DNA of 64,000 bases. Source: Pedobacter aquatilis. Lineage in GTDB: Bacteria; Bacteroidota; Bacteroidia; Sphingobacteriales; Sphingobacteriaceae. This document shows, one piece after another, positions 37,119 through 45,002 of this stretch. Numbering within the stretch: position 1 is the first letter of the stretch; each line of letters starts with the position of its first letter. The notes below the pieces were generated by a model. It saw nothing but the letters and a program-made list of their open reading frames with translations, was not told the origin of the DNA and searched no databases. The stretch covers positions 29,928-93,927 of the forward strand of contig NZ_JAUFPW010000015.1 in the NCBI RefSeq assembly GCF_030409415.1, read 5' to 3'. The translations under genes and the position numbers were made by a program.

Positions 37119-37846
37119 TTACTACCAATATATATAGAACTTATTCCAAACGTTAAAATTCTTTGTTTGGTACTTTTAAAGCCAATCTTTTCCATCAATC
37201 TCGTGAAATCCTCGCCATCCGGAAATGCAGCAACAGATTCTGGTAAATAAGTATATGCTCTGGCATCTTTAGAAAATAATTTTCCAAAAAATGGGGTAAC
37301 TTGTTTAAAATAGAAACTATACAACTGCTTAACCGGAAAAACTCTTGGTTTTGAAAACTCAAGAATTACCATTTTTCCGCCTGGTTTTAAAACCCGAAAC
37401 ATATCTGTTAAGCCTTGCTCTAAATTTTCGAAATTGCGAACGCCATAAGCACATGTAATTGCATCAAAAGTATCATCATTAAAATGCAAACCTTCCGAAT
37501 CGCCCACTTGAACAGAAAAAACGTCATTTAAATTCCGTTCATTAATTTTCTTTTTGGCAACATCAAGCATGCCTTCAGAAATATCCACACCTATAACTTT
37601 TTCAGGGCGAAGTTTTTTAATCGCCTCAAAAGCAAAATCTCCTGTCCCAGTAGCTACATCGAGCATAATTCTAGGTTGGATAGAAACCAATTCCTTAATT
37701 GCTTTTTTGCGCCATAAAACATCAATACCTAACGATAGGAAATGATTTAAAAAATCGTAAGTGCCTGAAATGTTATTAAACATGGTTGCAACCTGCTCTT
37801 TTTTAGTTGCATCTGCTGCGTGGTATGGAGTTATATTCTGATTCAT
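37115..37846 (-). CDS. ubiE: Demethylmenaquinone methyltransferase (UbiE/MenG)
   Basis: Methylates demethylmenaquinone to menaquinone. The 243-aa product has FNNISGTYDFLNHFLSLGID, the SAM-binding LDVATGTGDFAFEA (~67-80), GVDISEGML and the family motif TCAYGVRNFENLEQGL. A TTG four codons upstream could add MPHI, but the ATG at 37846 fits both the family N-terminus and a TATCTTTG box ending about 9 nt upstream. It overlaps porT by 4 bp. A UbiA-type prenyltransferase lies 1 kb away; quinone genes are otherwise scattered. Confidence 0.95.
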   Translation of the reverse strand: MNQNITPYHAADATKKEQVATMFNNISGTYDFLNHFLSLGIDVLWRKKAIKELVSIQPRIMLDVATGTGDFAFEAIKKLRPEKVIGVDISEGMLDVAKKKINERNLNDVFSVQVGDSEGLHFNDDTFDAITCAYGVRNFENLEQGLTDMFRVLKPGGKMVILEFSKPRVFPVKQLYSFYFKQVTPFFGKLFSKDARAYTYLPESVAAFPDGEDFTRLMEKIGFKSTKQRILTFGISSIYIGSK

Positions 37847-37855
37847 GATATGTGG

Positions 37856-37863
37856 CAAAGATA
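37856..37863 (-). promoter_or_regulatory. Putative -7 box of ubiE
   Basis: The minus strand reads TATCTTTG, about 9 nt before the ATG at 37846, so the leader would be only a few bases. Confidence 0.45.
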
Positions 37864-37867
37864 GGGA

Positions 37868-37995
37868 AAAAGTCGGGAGTCGGAAGTCGGGAGTTGGAAG
37901 TCTTAGACGCGTTGATTAACCTAAAATTCAATTTTACATTTCAAACAGATTAATACTTTTTGACTATAGACTTCGGTCTTCGGACTTCCGACTCA
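37868..37995. repeat. AGTCGG-type simple and inverted repeats between ubiE and engB
   Basis: Tandem words GTCGGGAGTCGGAAGTC occur at 37870-37902. The opposite orientation, GACTTCGGTCTTCGGACTTCCGACTC, occurs in pieces at 37967-37995. The two blocks could pair across the divergent promoter region. Confidence 0.65.
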
Positions 37996-38001
37996 AAACC
38001 C

Positions 38002-38009
38002 TACCTTTG
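38002..38009 (+). promoter_or_regulatory. Putative -7 box of engB
   Basis: TACCTTTG ends 4 nt before the ATG at 38014. It supports this start against a frame extension of 18 codons and suggests a leaderless mRNA. Confidence 0.5.
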
Positions 38010-38013
38010 CCAT

Positions 38014-38637
38014 ATGATTATTAAAACCGCAACCTTTATTTGCAGCAACACCCAGATTTCGGCCTTGCCTGCTCCGCTATTGCCGGAATATGCCTTTATT
38101 GGTCGTTCGAATGTGGGTAAATCTTCCCTAATAAATATGTTGGTTAATCACCATGGCTTGGCGAAAACATCGCAACGCCCCGGAAAAACTCAGCTTATAA
38201 ATCACTTCCTGATAAATGAAAACTGGTACATAGTAGATTTACCAGGCTATGGTTATGCAAAGGTTTCTAAAACGAGCAGAGAAAAGTGGGAGAAATTTAT
38301 TCGTGCTTACATCACAAAAAGAGAAAGTTTACAATGTGTTTTTGTTTTGATTGATAGCAGACTTGAACCACAGCAAATTGATATTGAATTTTGTTATTGG
38401 CTGGGCGAAAAACAAATTCCCTTTTCTTTGATTTTTACAAAGGCAGATAAGCAAGGTATGACGATTACTCAAAAAAATGTTGCAGCCTTTAAGAAAAAAC
38501 TAGGAGAGTTCTTTGAAGAAATTCCGGCAACATTTATTACCTCTGCAGAAAAAGGGAATGGTAAAGATGATGTGTTAAATTTCATCACGGAAGTAAATAA
38601 AGATTTTGTTGTACCAACTGATTATAAGAGGTTTTAA
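38014..38637 (+). CDS. engB: Ribosome biogenesis GTPase EngB/YihA
   Basis: A 207-aa GTPase of the TrmE-Era-EngA-EngB branch, needed for large-subunit assembly. The G1 loop GRSNVGKSS is at 30-38, the G2 Thr is in RPGKTQ (56-61), G3 DLPGYG at 75-80, and G4 is represented by FTKADK. The KTSREKWEKFIRAYI segment is typical of EngB. An upstream frame of 18 codons reads through AGTCGG-type repeats and the -7 box, so MIIKTATFIC is the start. It is divergent from ubiE. Confidence 0.95.
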   Translation: MIIKTATFICSNTQISALPAPLLPEYAFIGRSNVGKSSLINMLVNHHGLAKTSQRPGKTQLINHFLINENWYIVDLPGYGYAKVSKTSREKWEKFIRAYITKRESLQCVFVLIDSRLEPQQIDIEFCYWLGEKQIPFSLIFTKADKQGMTITQKNVAAFKKKLGEFFEEIPATFITSAEKGNGKDDVLNFITEVNKDFVVPTDYKRF

Positions 38638-38639
38638 CT

Positions 38640-38838
38640 TTTAGTTCAATGGTTCATTAGTCATTGGTTCATTAGTTAGGGAATATCCATATGAACAATT
38701 TACCAATAATCAATTCAGCAATTAATCAATTAAACAATTTACCAATTCAGCAGTTTAACAATTGAGCAATTCAACAATTAACCATTTCAACAATAATCAA
38801 TTAAACAGTTAACCAATTTAAACAGCTAACCCTGTTCT
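38640..38838. repeat. Low-complexity CAATT-type repeats between engB and the prenyltransferase
   Basis: About 200 bp of degenerate repeats: first ATGGTTCATTAGT-like words, then many copies of (A/T)CAATT(C/A)A(G/A)C with irregular spacing of about 8-12 bp. Similar sequence without coding potential occurs at 39699-39799. Confidence 0.7.
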
Positions 38839-38840
38839 TA

Positions 38841-39698
38841 ATGAAAAAATACTTTTCACTTGTATTATTTGCACACTCGGTTTTTGCATTACCATTCGCT
38901 ATGATTGGTTTCTTTCTGAGTGTTACCACTACTGATAATCCCTTCTCGTGGTATAAGCTAATTTTAGTTTTGCTATGTATGGTTTTTGCACGTAACTCGG
39001 CAATGGCTTTTAATCGCTATCTGGACAGGAACATCGATGCTAAAAATCCGCGAACAAAAATGCGTGATATTCCTGCCGGGAAAGTTTCTGCCCGTGAAGC
39101 ATTAATTTTTGTAATTGCCAATTGTGTATTATTTGCAGTTACAACCTATTTTATCAACCCACTTTGCTTGTATTTATCGCCAGTGGCATTATTTGTTGTA
39201 TTATTTTACAGTTACACCAAACGTTTTACTGCACTTTGCCATTTGGTTTTAGGTTTGGGTTTAGCCTTAGCGCCAATTGGTGCATATGTTGCCGTAACCG
39301 GACAATTCGCCATTGTTCCGGTGTTATATTCTTTAACAGTTCTTTTTTGGGTAAGTGGTTTTGATATCATTTATGCCTTGCAGGATGAAGATTTCGACAG
39401 AGCGGAAAAATTACATTCAATTCCATCAGCTCTTGGCATAAAAAATGCACTAAACGTATCAGTTTTACTGCATATACTTTCTGCTTTTTGCGTGATTTTG
39501 CCAGTATTTTTTACAGCCTTTAGCTGGGTTTATTACGTTGGGATAATTTTTTTCTGTTCGATGTTAATTTACCAGCACCTACTTGTAAAACCTAATGACA
39601 TCAGCAAGGTAAACCGTGCTTTCCAAACCTTAAATGGTTATGCATCGGTTGTATTTGCAATATGCTTTTTAATAGACGCTTACATAAAACATAAATAA
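38841..39698 (+). CDS. UbiA-family prenyltransferase (MqnP/UbiA-like)
   Basis: A 285-aa inner-membrane prenyltransferase with about eight helices. The first Asp-rich motif is FNRYLDRNIDAKNPRTKMRD (N58, R59, D62, D66), the second YALQDEDFDRAEKLHSIP; both bind Mg2+ and the prenyl diphosphate. It belongs to the 4-hydroxybenzoate-type (UbiA/MqnP) branch, which serves ubiquinone or the futalosine menaquinone route. Since a Bacteroidota cell makes menaquinone, the MqnP role is most likely but inferred. It follows engB after a 200-bp low-complexity repeat. Confidence 0.88.
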   Translation: MKKYFSLVLFAHSVFALPFAMIGFFLSVTTTDNPFSWYKLILVLLCMVFARNSAMAFNRYLDRNIDAKNPRTKMRDIPAGKVSAREALIFVIANCVLFAVTTYFINPLCLYLSPVALFVVLFYSYTKRFTALCHLVLGLGLALAPIGAYVAVTGQFAIVPVLYSLTVLFWVSGFDIIYALQDEDFDRAEKLHSIPSALGIKNALNVSVLLHILSAFCVILPVFFTAFSWVYYVGIIFFCSMLIYQHLLVKPNDISKVNRAFQTLNGYASVVFAICFLIDAYIKHK

Positions 39699-39799
39699 AT
39701 GAATGATTTACTTTTGAATGATTGATTAAATGACTGATTCTGCAGCATTCTCTAATTCTATCATTCTCTAAATCAATAATTCACTAATTAATCCAACCT

Positions 39800-41506
39800 A
39801 TGATAATTAATAAAAAACCTAGAAAATATATACCTCAAGAACTTACAATCACTTGGGAAAGCCTGGAACCAATTTTTACTGAATTACAACAGCGTGAAAT
39901 TAATAGTGCTGCCGAATTGGAAACCTGGTTAAAAGACAGATCGGAAATTGAAGCTGCTTTAGAAGAAGATTTTGCCTGGCGATATATTAAAATGAGTTGC
40001 GATACCGCGAACGAAGAATTGGTTAAAAACTTCCAGTATTTCGCTACAGAAATAGAACCAAAAATTTCCCCATTATCTAATGAATTGAATAAAAAATTCA
40101 GCGATAGTCCTTATATGGATGACTTAGACAAGGAAAAATATTTTGTTTACAGCAGAGCGATTAAAAAGGCTTTAGAACTTTATCGAGATGAAAATATTGA
40201 GCTTTTTACCGAATTACAGGTAAAACAGCAGAAATATCAAGGCATTACTGGCTCAATGAGTGTTGAAATTAATGGCCAGGAATATACACTTGAGCAGGCA
40301 TCAATATTTGTTAAAGATTTAAATCGCGAAGTTCGTGAACATGCCTGGAAAACCATTCAGCAACGTAGGTTAGTTGATAAAGATGATTTAAACATCTTGT
40401 TTGACGAGCTGATTAAATTGCGTAATCAGGTTGCATTAAATGCTGGTTTCGAAAACTACCGTGATTATATGTTTCAGGCTTTAGGTCGCTTTGATTACAC
40501 CCCACAAGATTGCTATGATTTTGCAAATGCAATTGAAAAGGAAATTGTGCCAATTTTAAAAGAACAATCAGAAAAAAGACGTGAAGCATTAGCTTTAGAT
40601 ACTTTAAAACCTTGGGATTTAGAAGTTAGTGTTAGCGGTAAACCTGCCCTTAAACCATTTAACAATGGTGATGAACTAATTGATAAAAGCATTGCTTGCT
40701 TTAATGCCATCGATGAAAAGCTTGGCAGCAAACTAGCAACGATGAAAGCTAATAATCTTTTTGATGTTGAAAGCAGAAAAGGTAAGGCTCCGGGTGGCTA
40801 TAATTATCCATTGGCTGAAACCGGTGCACCATTTATCTTCATGAATTCTGCTAATTCGCTTCGCGATCTAACCACAATGGTACACGAAGGCGGACACGCA
40901 ATACATACTTTCCTAACGGCTGATTTAGAATTAAACGATTTTAAACATTGCCCTTCGGAAGTTGCCGAATTGGCATCAATGAGTATGGAATTAATTTCTA
41001 TGGATAACTGGGATGTTTATTTCGATAATCCGGAAGATTTAAATCGTGCTAAAAAAGAACAATTGGCCGATGTTTTAAAAACGCTGCCTTGGGTTGCCGT
41101 TATCGACCAATTTCAGCATTGGATTTATACAAATCCAGAACATACGGCAGCCGACAGAGAAGAAACCTTTAAACAAATTTACAACCGCTTTGGAGCAGGT
41201 TTTGCAGATTGGACCGAATTAGAACAACAGTTTGGAAACGTATGGCAAAAACAACTGCATTTATTCGAAGTTCCTTTTTACTACATCGAATATGCAATTG
41301 CACAGTTAGGCGCCATTGCTGTTTGGAAAAACTATAAAGAAAATCCTGAGAAAGCATTAGAACAATATTTAGATGCACTTGCTTTAGGCTATACAAAACC
41401 AATGAATGAGATTTACGAAACTGCAGGAATTAAATTTGATTTCAGTGCAGAATATGTTAAAGAACTAGCCGCCTTTGTAAAAGAAGAACTGGAAAAATTG
41501 GGATAA
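39800..41506 (+). CDS. M3-family oligoendopeptidase
   Basis: A 568-aa cytoplasmic zinc metallopeptidase of the M3 (PepF) family. The zinc site is HEGGH at 362-366 in TTMVHEGGHAIHTFL, with the downstream acidic ligand in SEVAELASMSME near 387-390. It acts on short peptides. The helical body and the C-terminal EIYETAGIKFDF segment are as expected. Length is normal for the family. It has an intrinsic terminator about 75 bp downstream (41580). Confidence 0.94.
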   Translation: MIINKKPRKYIPQELTITWESLEPIFTELQQREINSAAELETWLKDRSEIEAALEEDFAWRYIKMSCDTANEELVKNFQYFATEIEPKISPLSNELNKKFSDSPYMDDLDKEKYFVYSRAIKKALELYRDENIELFTELQVKQQKYQGITGSMSVEINGQEYTLEQASIFVKDLNREVREHAWKTIQQRRLVDKDDLNILFDELIKLRNQVALNAGFENYRDYMFQALGRFDYTPQDCYDFANAIEKEIVPILKEQSEKRREALALDTLKPWDLEVSVSGKPALKPFNNGDELIDKSIACFNAIDEKLGSKLATMKANNLFDVESRKGKAPGGYNYPLAETGAPFIFMNSANSLRDLTTMVHEGGHAIHTFLTADLELNDFKHCPSEVAELASMSMELISMDNWDVYFDNPEDLNRAKKEQLADVLKTLPWVAVIDQFQHWIYTNPEHTAADREETFKQIYNRFGAGFADWTELEQQFGNVWQKQLHLFEVPFYYIEYAIAQLGAIAVWKNYKENPEKALEQYLDALALGYTKPMNEIYETAGIKFDFSAEYVKELAAFVKEELEKLG

Positions 41507-41579
41507 TATTGGAAAGTTCGAACGTTGAAAAGTTGGAACGTTGAGAAGTTGAAATGGTTTTGAAGCATACAAAGAAGAT

Positions 41580-41613
41580 TAAGCCGCAGCATTAATGTTG
41601 CGGCTTTTTTATT
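41580..41613 (+). terminator. Terminator of the M3 peptidase gene
   Basis: Stem AAGCCGCA / TGCGGCTT, extended by an inner CAT/ATG pairing, followed by TTTTTTATTT. Confidence 0.85.
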
Positions 41614-41821
41614 TCTAATTACAACTAACGTGCAGGTAAGTGCATGGATGTATTGGCTAAGAAAGTTCTACGCTAATTACCATAATCTGAAGGAGAAACC
41701 AATACGTCAAATATTTCTTCACTAATTACACGATATCCGAAAAAATACGCTCTGTGCCCTGACAAAAATCAACATTATTAAATTTATACCTTGCTTTAAA
41801 CGTTTTTAACTGATATTTTTT

Positions 41822-41829
41822 TAAGTTTG
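41822..41829 (+). promoter_or_regulatory. Putative -7 box of the 649-aa APC permease
   Basis: TAAGTTTG, 22 nt before the ATG at 41852. Confidence 0.35.
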
Positions 41830-41851
41830 AGGAATACAACAACCAAAACAA

Positions 41852-43801
41852 ATGTTCGAAAAGCTATTCAGGAAGAAATCTATTTCCAAGATATTACAAG
41901 ATGCAGCAAAAGGCTATGGCGACCATGATAGTTCCTTACATAAAACCCTCGGTGTTCGCGATTTAACTGCTTTTGGTATTGCGGCAATTATTGGTGCAGG
42001 TATATTCAGCACCATTGGAAAAGCGAGTGCAGATGGTGGTCCGGCGGTAATTTTCTTATTTATTTTTACAGCTGTTGCCTGTAGTTTTGCGGCCTTTGCT
42101 TATGCAGAATTTGCTTCAATGGTTCCGGTTTCTGGTAGTGCTTACACCTATTCTTATGTTGCATTTGGCGAATTAGTAGCCTGGATAATTGGATGGTCGC
42201 TGATTATGGAATATTCCATCGGAAATATTACAGTTGCCATTTCCTGGTCTGATTACTTTACCGGATTACTCTCCACCATAAAAATACCCGCCCTTGGCAT
42301 TGAAGGCATTCATGTTCCCGATTGGATGACTATGGATTACCTGAGTGCTTATAACGGCCATAAACAAGCCGAAGCTTTATTGGCTGCCGGAAAAAATCTT
42401 GCTGATTTAGATACGGCCACAGCTTTGGCCAATAATGCCTGGTTAACCGCACCACAAATCGGTGGCTTTCATATCGTTGCCGATCTTCCTGCACTTGGTA
42501 TTATTATTTTGATTACCTGGTTAATTTACCGCGGCATGAAGGAAAGCAGAAATGCAAGTAATGCGATGGTTGTGGTTAAACTTGCTGTAATTCTTTTGGT
42601 ATTAGCGGTCGGTATTTTTTATGTTGATACAAGGAACTGGAATCCATTTGCGCCAAATGGCGTTAGTGGTGTTTTAAAAGGTGTATCGGCAGTATTTTTC
42701 GCCTATATCGGCTTTGATGCCATTTCAACAACGGCAGAAGAATGTAAAAACCCGCAACGCGATTTACCGCGTGGAATGATGTGGGCAATTATCATCTGTA
42801 CCATTTTATACGTTGCAATCGCCTTGGTTTTAACCGGTATTGTTAAATCAGATACATTAGCCGTAGGCGACCCCTTAGCATTCGTTTTCGACCAGATTGA
42901 TTTGAAATTAATGAGCGGTATTATTGCTGTAAGTGCTGTTTTTGCAATGGCTAGTGTGCTTTTGGTTTTTCAAATGGGGCAACCACGTATTTGGATGAGC
43001 ATGAGTCGAGATGGCTTGCTACCAAAATCATTTTCTAAAATTCACCCGAAATACAAAACACCATCTTTCGCAACCATTGTTGTAGGTTTCGTTGTTGCTG
43101 TACCATCGCTGTTTATGAATTTAACCATCGTAACCGACCTTTGTTCAATCGGTACTTTATTTGCATTTGTATTGGTTTGTGCTGGTGTTTTGGTATTACA
43201 AAACCGTCCAGATGTGCAACGGGGCAAATTCAAAATCCCGTATGTAAACAGTAAGTATATTGTTCCGGTTGGCTTTATTGCAGGCTTAATTTTCGCATTC
43301 ACACAATATGGCAAAGAAACAAAAGCTTTCTTTTTAAACTCGCCAAAAACGGTACAAACTGTAAATTTTGTAACATCACTAACCGGAGATGAGTTGAGAA
43401 TTGTTAAACAGGAGATTATTACCAATGCAAAGCCACAAATTATTTTAAGTGATAAAGTAGATGCTGAATCCTATTTAAGCAGCTTACCTGCTGATAGATA
43501 TGAGCAATTTATCTCCGCTTCAAAAATTACAATAGAGAAGAAATATGAAAGCGGCTGGAGTTTATTTAAACATAAAATACCAATGTGGATTTTCCTGATT
43601 ATCTGTGTAATAATATGTTACTACTGTGTTACTAAAAATCTATCCCTAATTCCGGTTTTAGGCCTAATCAGCTGCCTTTATATGATGTGCGAATTAGGTA
43701 TCTCAAACTGGATTGGCTTTGGAATCTGGCTAATTGTAGGTTTAATTGTTTATTTTGCTTACGGTTTCAAAAACAGTAAACTGGCCAAAGAAAACGCTTA
43801 A
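41852..43801 (+). CDS. Long CAT-like APC permease with two insertions
   Basis: A 649-aa inner-membrane amino acid transporter. Helix 1 (IAAIIGAGIFSTIGKASADG) and helix 2-3 (AYAEFASMVPVSGSAYTYSY) match the CAT/YfnA branch and the 485-aa protein at 12678. Two insertions make it longer: about 55 residues between helices (IHVPDWMTMDYLSAYNGHKQ and onward, near 150-205), probably periplasmic, and about 95 hydrophilic residues near 490-585 (TVNFVTSLTGDELRIVKQEI and onward) before the last helices. The second one looks like a small soluble domain. The substrate is unknown. It stands alone. Confidence 0.92.
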   Translation: MFEKLFRKKSISKILQDAAKGYGDHDSSLHKTLGVRDLTAFGIAAIIGAGIFSTIGKASADGGPAVIFLFIFTAVACSFAAFAYAEFASMVPVSGSAYTYSYVAFGELVAWIIGWSLIMEYSIGNITVAISWSDYFTGLLSTIKIPALGIEGIHVPDWMTMDYLSAYNGHKQAEALLAAGKNLADLDTATALANNAWLTAPQIGGFHIVADLPALGIIILITWLIYRGMKESRNASNAMVVVKLAVILLVLAVGIFYVDTRNWNPFAPNGVSGVLKGVSAVFFAYIGFDAISTTAEECKNPQRDLPRGMMWAIIICTILYVAIALVLTGIVKSDTLAVGDPLAFVFDQIDLKLMSGIIAVSAVFAMASVLLVFQMGQPRIWMSMSRDGLLPKSFSKIHPKYKTPSFATIVVGFVVAVPSLFMNLTIVTDLCSIGTLFAFVLVCAGVLVLQNRPDVQRGKFKIPYVNSKYIVPVGFIAGLIFAFTQYGKETKAFFLNSPKTVQTVNFVTSLTGDELRIVKQEIITNAKPQIILSDKVDAESYLSSLPADRYEQFISASKITIEKKYESGWSLFKHKIPMWIFLIICVIICYYCVTKNLSLIPVLGLISCLYMMCELGISNWIGFGIWLIVGLIVYFAYGFKNSKLAKENA

Positions 43802-43950
43802 AAATTTGCTTTCATGAAAAGTACAATCAGTTTTTCTTTTTAATTTTCAATTGAGTTGTTACCCTGGATTTTAATTTCCGGTCGGTGAAACATCAACCGC
43901 TAGATTTATATAAATTAATTGCTTATTGTTAATAATAAAATTGATTTAAT

Positions 43951-44089
43951 CCTGATTTTGCCTAACCCTTTGAAATTTCATGACTAAGGCATCTTTGCTA
44001 TAACTCTATAAGGGAATCCAAGTGTAATTTTCTCATTTGACTTGAGGAAAGAAAGCTTAGCATTTGACCCTGATTTTGTTTACCCTTTG
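43951..44089. repeat. Direct repeat pair, 118 bp apart
   Basis: CCTGATTTTGCCTAACCCTT at 43951-43970 recurs as CCTGATTTTGTTTACCCTTT at 44069-44088. The second copy runs straight into the 11-bp array. Confidence 0.65.
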
Positions 44090-44098
44090 GTGCAGATT

Positions 44099-44172
44099 TG
44101 TTAACCCTTTCATTACCCTTCGTTAACCCATTCATTACCCATTGTTAACCCTAAGGGTTAATAAAGGGTTAC
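44099..44172. repeat. Iteron-like array, five 11-bp units plus inverted copies
   Basis: Five successive 11-bp units each contain (G/A)TTA(A/C)CCC: TGTTAACCCTT, TCATTACCCTT, CGTTAACCCAT, TCATTACCCAT, TGTTAACCCTA. They are followed directly by two inverted copies (AGGGTTAAT and AAGGGTTAC, to 44172). Odd units carry GTTAACCC and even units CATTACCC, an alternating 22-bp super-repeat. Confidence 0.75.
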
Positions 44173-44286
44173 TAAACACTTATTAAATAGTCTATTAGTA
44201 CTAGGGCAATGTTGAACCAATACACTGTGGTTAAAGTAGAGGACAGACATGATGGCAGTTAATACCTCCTTAAGAATATGCGCAAA

Positions 44287-44400
44287 ATGAATAGCTACTC
44301 CTATCAATGGAATGCTTTAAATGAGGGTTTAGCAAATTGTTTTCCCGAAAAAACCAACCACAATTTGTTTTCGTATATGATGCTGAGAGCGTTAATTTAG
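44287..44400 (+). CDS. Possible 37-aa small protein or sRNA body
   Basis: A frame reading MNSYSYQWNALNEGLANCFP and onward to YMMLRALI ends exactly before an orphan intrinsic terminator (44404-44439). No ribosome site or homology is recognised. It may instead be part of a small RNA whose 3' end is the terminator. Low confidence as a protein. Confidence 0.25.
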   Translation: MNSYSYQWNALNEGLANCFPEKTNHNLFSYMMLRALI

Positions 44401-44403
44401 ATG

Positions 44404-44439
44404 AGCAGGTTACAGCATTTTGTTGTACCTGCTTTTTTT
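44404..44439 (+). terminator. Orphan intrinsic terminator
   Basis: Stem AGCAGGT(T)ACA / TGTACCTGCT with one bulged T, followed by seven T. No recognised gene precedes it within 600 bp, implying an unannotated plus-strand transcript. Confidence 0.75.
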
Positions 44440-44528
44440 ATGGCAAAAACTTACGAAGTATAAGCTCACTATTAATAGACTTCGTTCGTTTATCGAGTAA
44501 ACTATTTTTAGCCCAACTCTATTAAAGT

Positions 44529-44557
44529 CGTCATTTCGAGCGCAGCCGAGAAATCTT
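44529..44557. repeat. Single-arm dispersed repeat
   Basis: Starts CGTCATTTCGAGCGCAGCCG and continues GAGAAATCT. It has the form of one arm of the REP-like palindromes and shares the CGTCATT outer end with family A. Confidence 0.55.
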
Positions 44558-44736
44558 TGTAGCTAATTTTAAGGATTTATCTACATAAAGCGCTTTACAA
44601 TTCTCCAAAGTTGGAATGTGAAATAAAAATCGGTACAATGAGTTTTTGCATTTAGCTTGTTGCTTTAGGAACAACCTTTGATTCTAGCCCCGACATACGC
44701 GGAAATACTTTTGGTTTGTAGCAACCTTGAATAATA

Positions 44737-44800
44737 TGTCATTCTGAGGAACGAAGAATCTGCAAGCGATGATACAGATTCTTCGTTCCTCAGAATGACA
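44737..44800. repeat. Perfect 26-bp-arm palindrome, family B
   Basis: Arms 44737-44762 and 44775-44800 are exact reverse complements (outer end TGTCATTCTGAGGAACGAAG) with a 12-nt loop. This is the most perfect palindrome in the window. Confidence 0.9.
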
Positions 44801-44956
44801 GAGTTTAACCAAAAGATTGCAGCATTGGCGGGAACAAATTGACCGATGAGCAGTTTCCTTGCGCTTCAAAAAATATATCAAAATCTATTAAAATTATCCT
44901 TAAAGATTTCTGCACTACGGTCGGAATGAAAGAAATGAAACATAATTAAAAGCAAT

Positions 44957-44992
44957 GAAAAAAGTCTCTTAAAACTTAATTTAAGAGACTTT
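44957..44992 (-). terminator. Terminator of the kup operon
   Basis: Perfect 13-bp stem AAAGTCTCTTAAA / TTTAAGAGACTTT with a 6-nt loop; the minus strand continues TTTTTTC. It lies just after the small membrane protein gene. Confidence 0.85.
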
Positions 44993-45002
44993 GATTCGCA
45001 TA

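Larger units (their letters stand above)
41507..41851. other. Gene-free region between the M3 peptidase and an APC permease
   Basis: About 345 bp. It starts with tandem words like AAGTTGGAACGTTGA (41513-41555), then the terminator at 41580, then AT-rich sequence with no recognisable feature until the -7 box at 41822. Confidence 0.6.
43802..45002. other. Large gene-free region with repeat array
   Basis: About 1.2 kb. From left to right it holds a direct repeat (43951 and 44069), an 11-bp-period array (44099-44172), a possible 37-aa frame ending in a terminator (44287-44439), a degenerate family C repeat (44448-44489), a single repeat arm (44529-44557), a segment with GCCCCGAC and GTAGCAACC words (~44690-44730), a perfect palindrome (44737-44800) and the terminator of the kup operon (44957-44992). 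No larger gene is supported. Confidence 0.6.

Noticed and set aside
44337..44525. 62-aa plus-strand frame at 44.3 kb
   Set aside because: It reads through the intrinsic terminator and a degenerate repeat, so it is unlikely to be translated as a unit.
44684..44881. 65-aa minus-strand frame across the 44.7-kb palindrome
   Set aside because: It consists largely of the palindrome translated; a chance frame.
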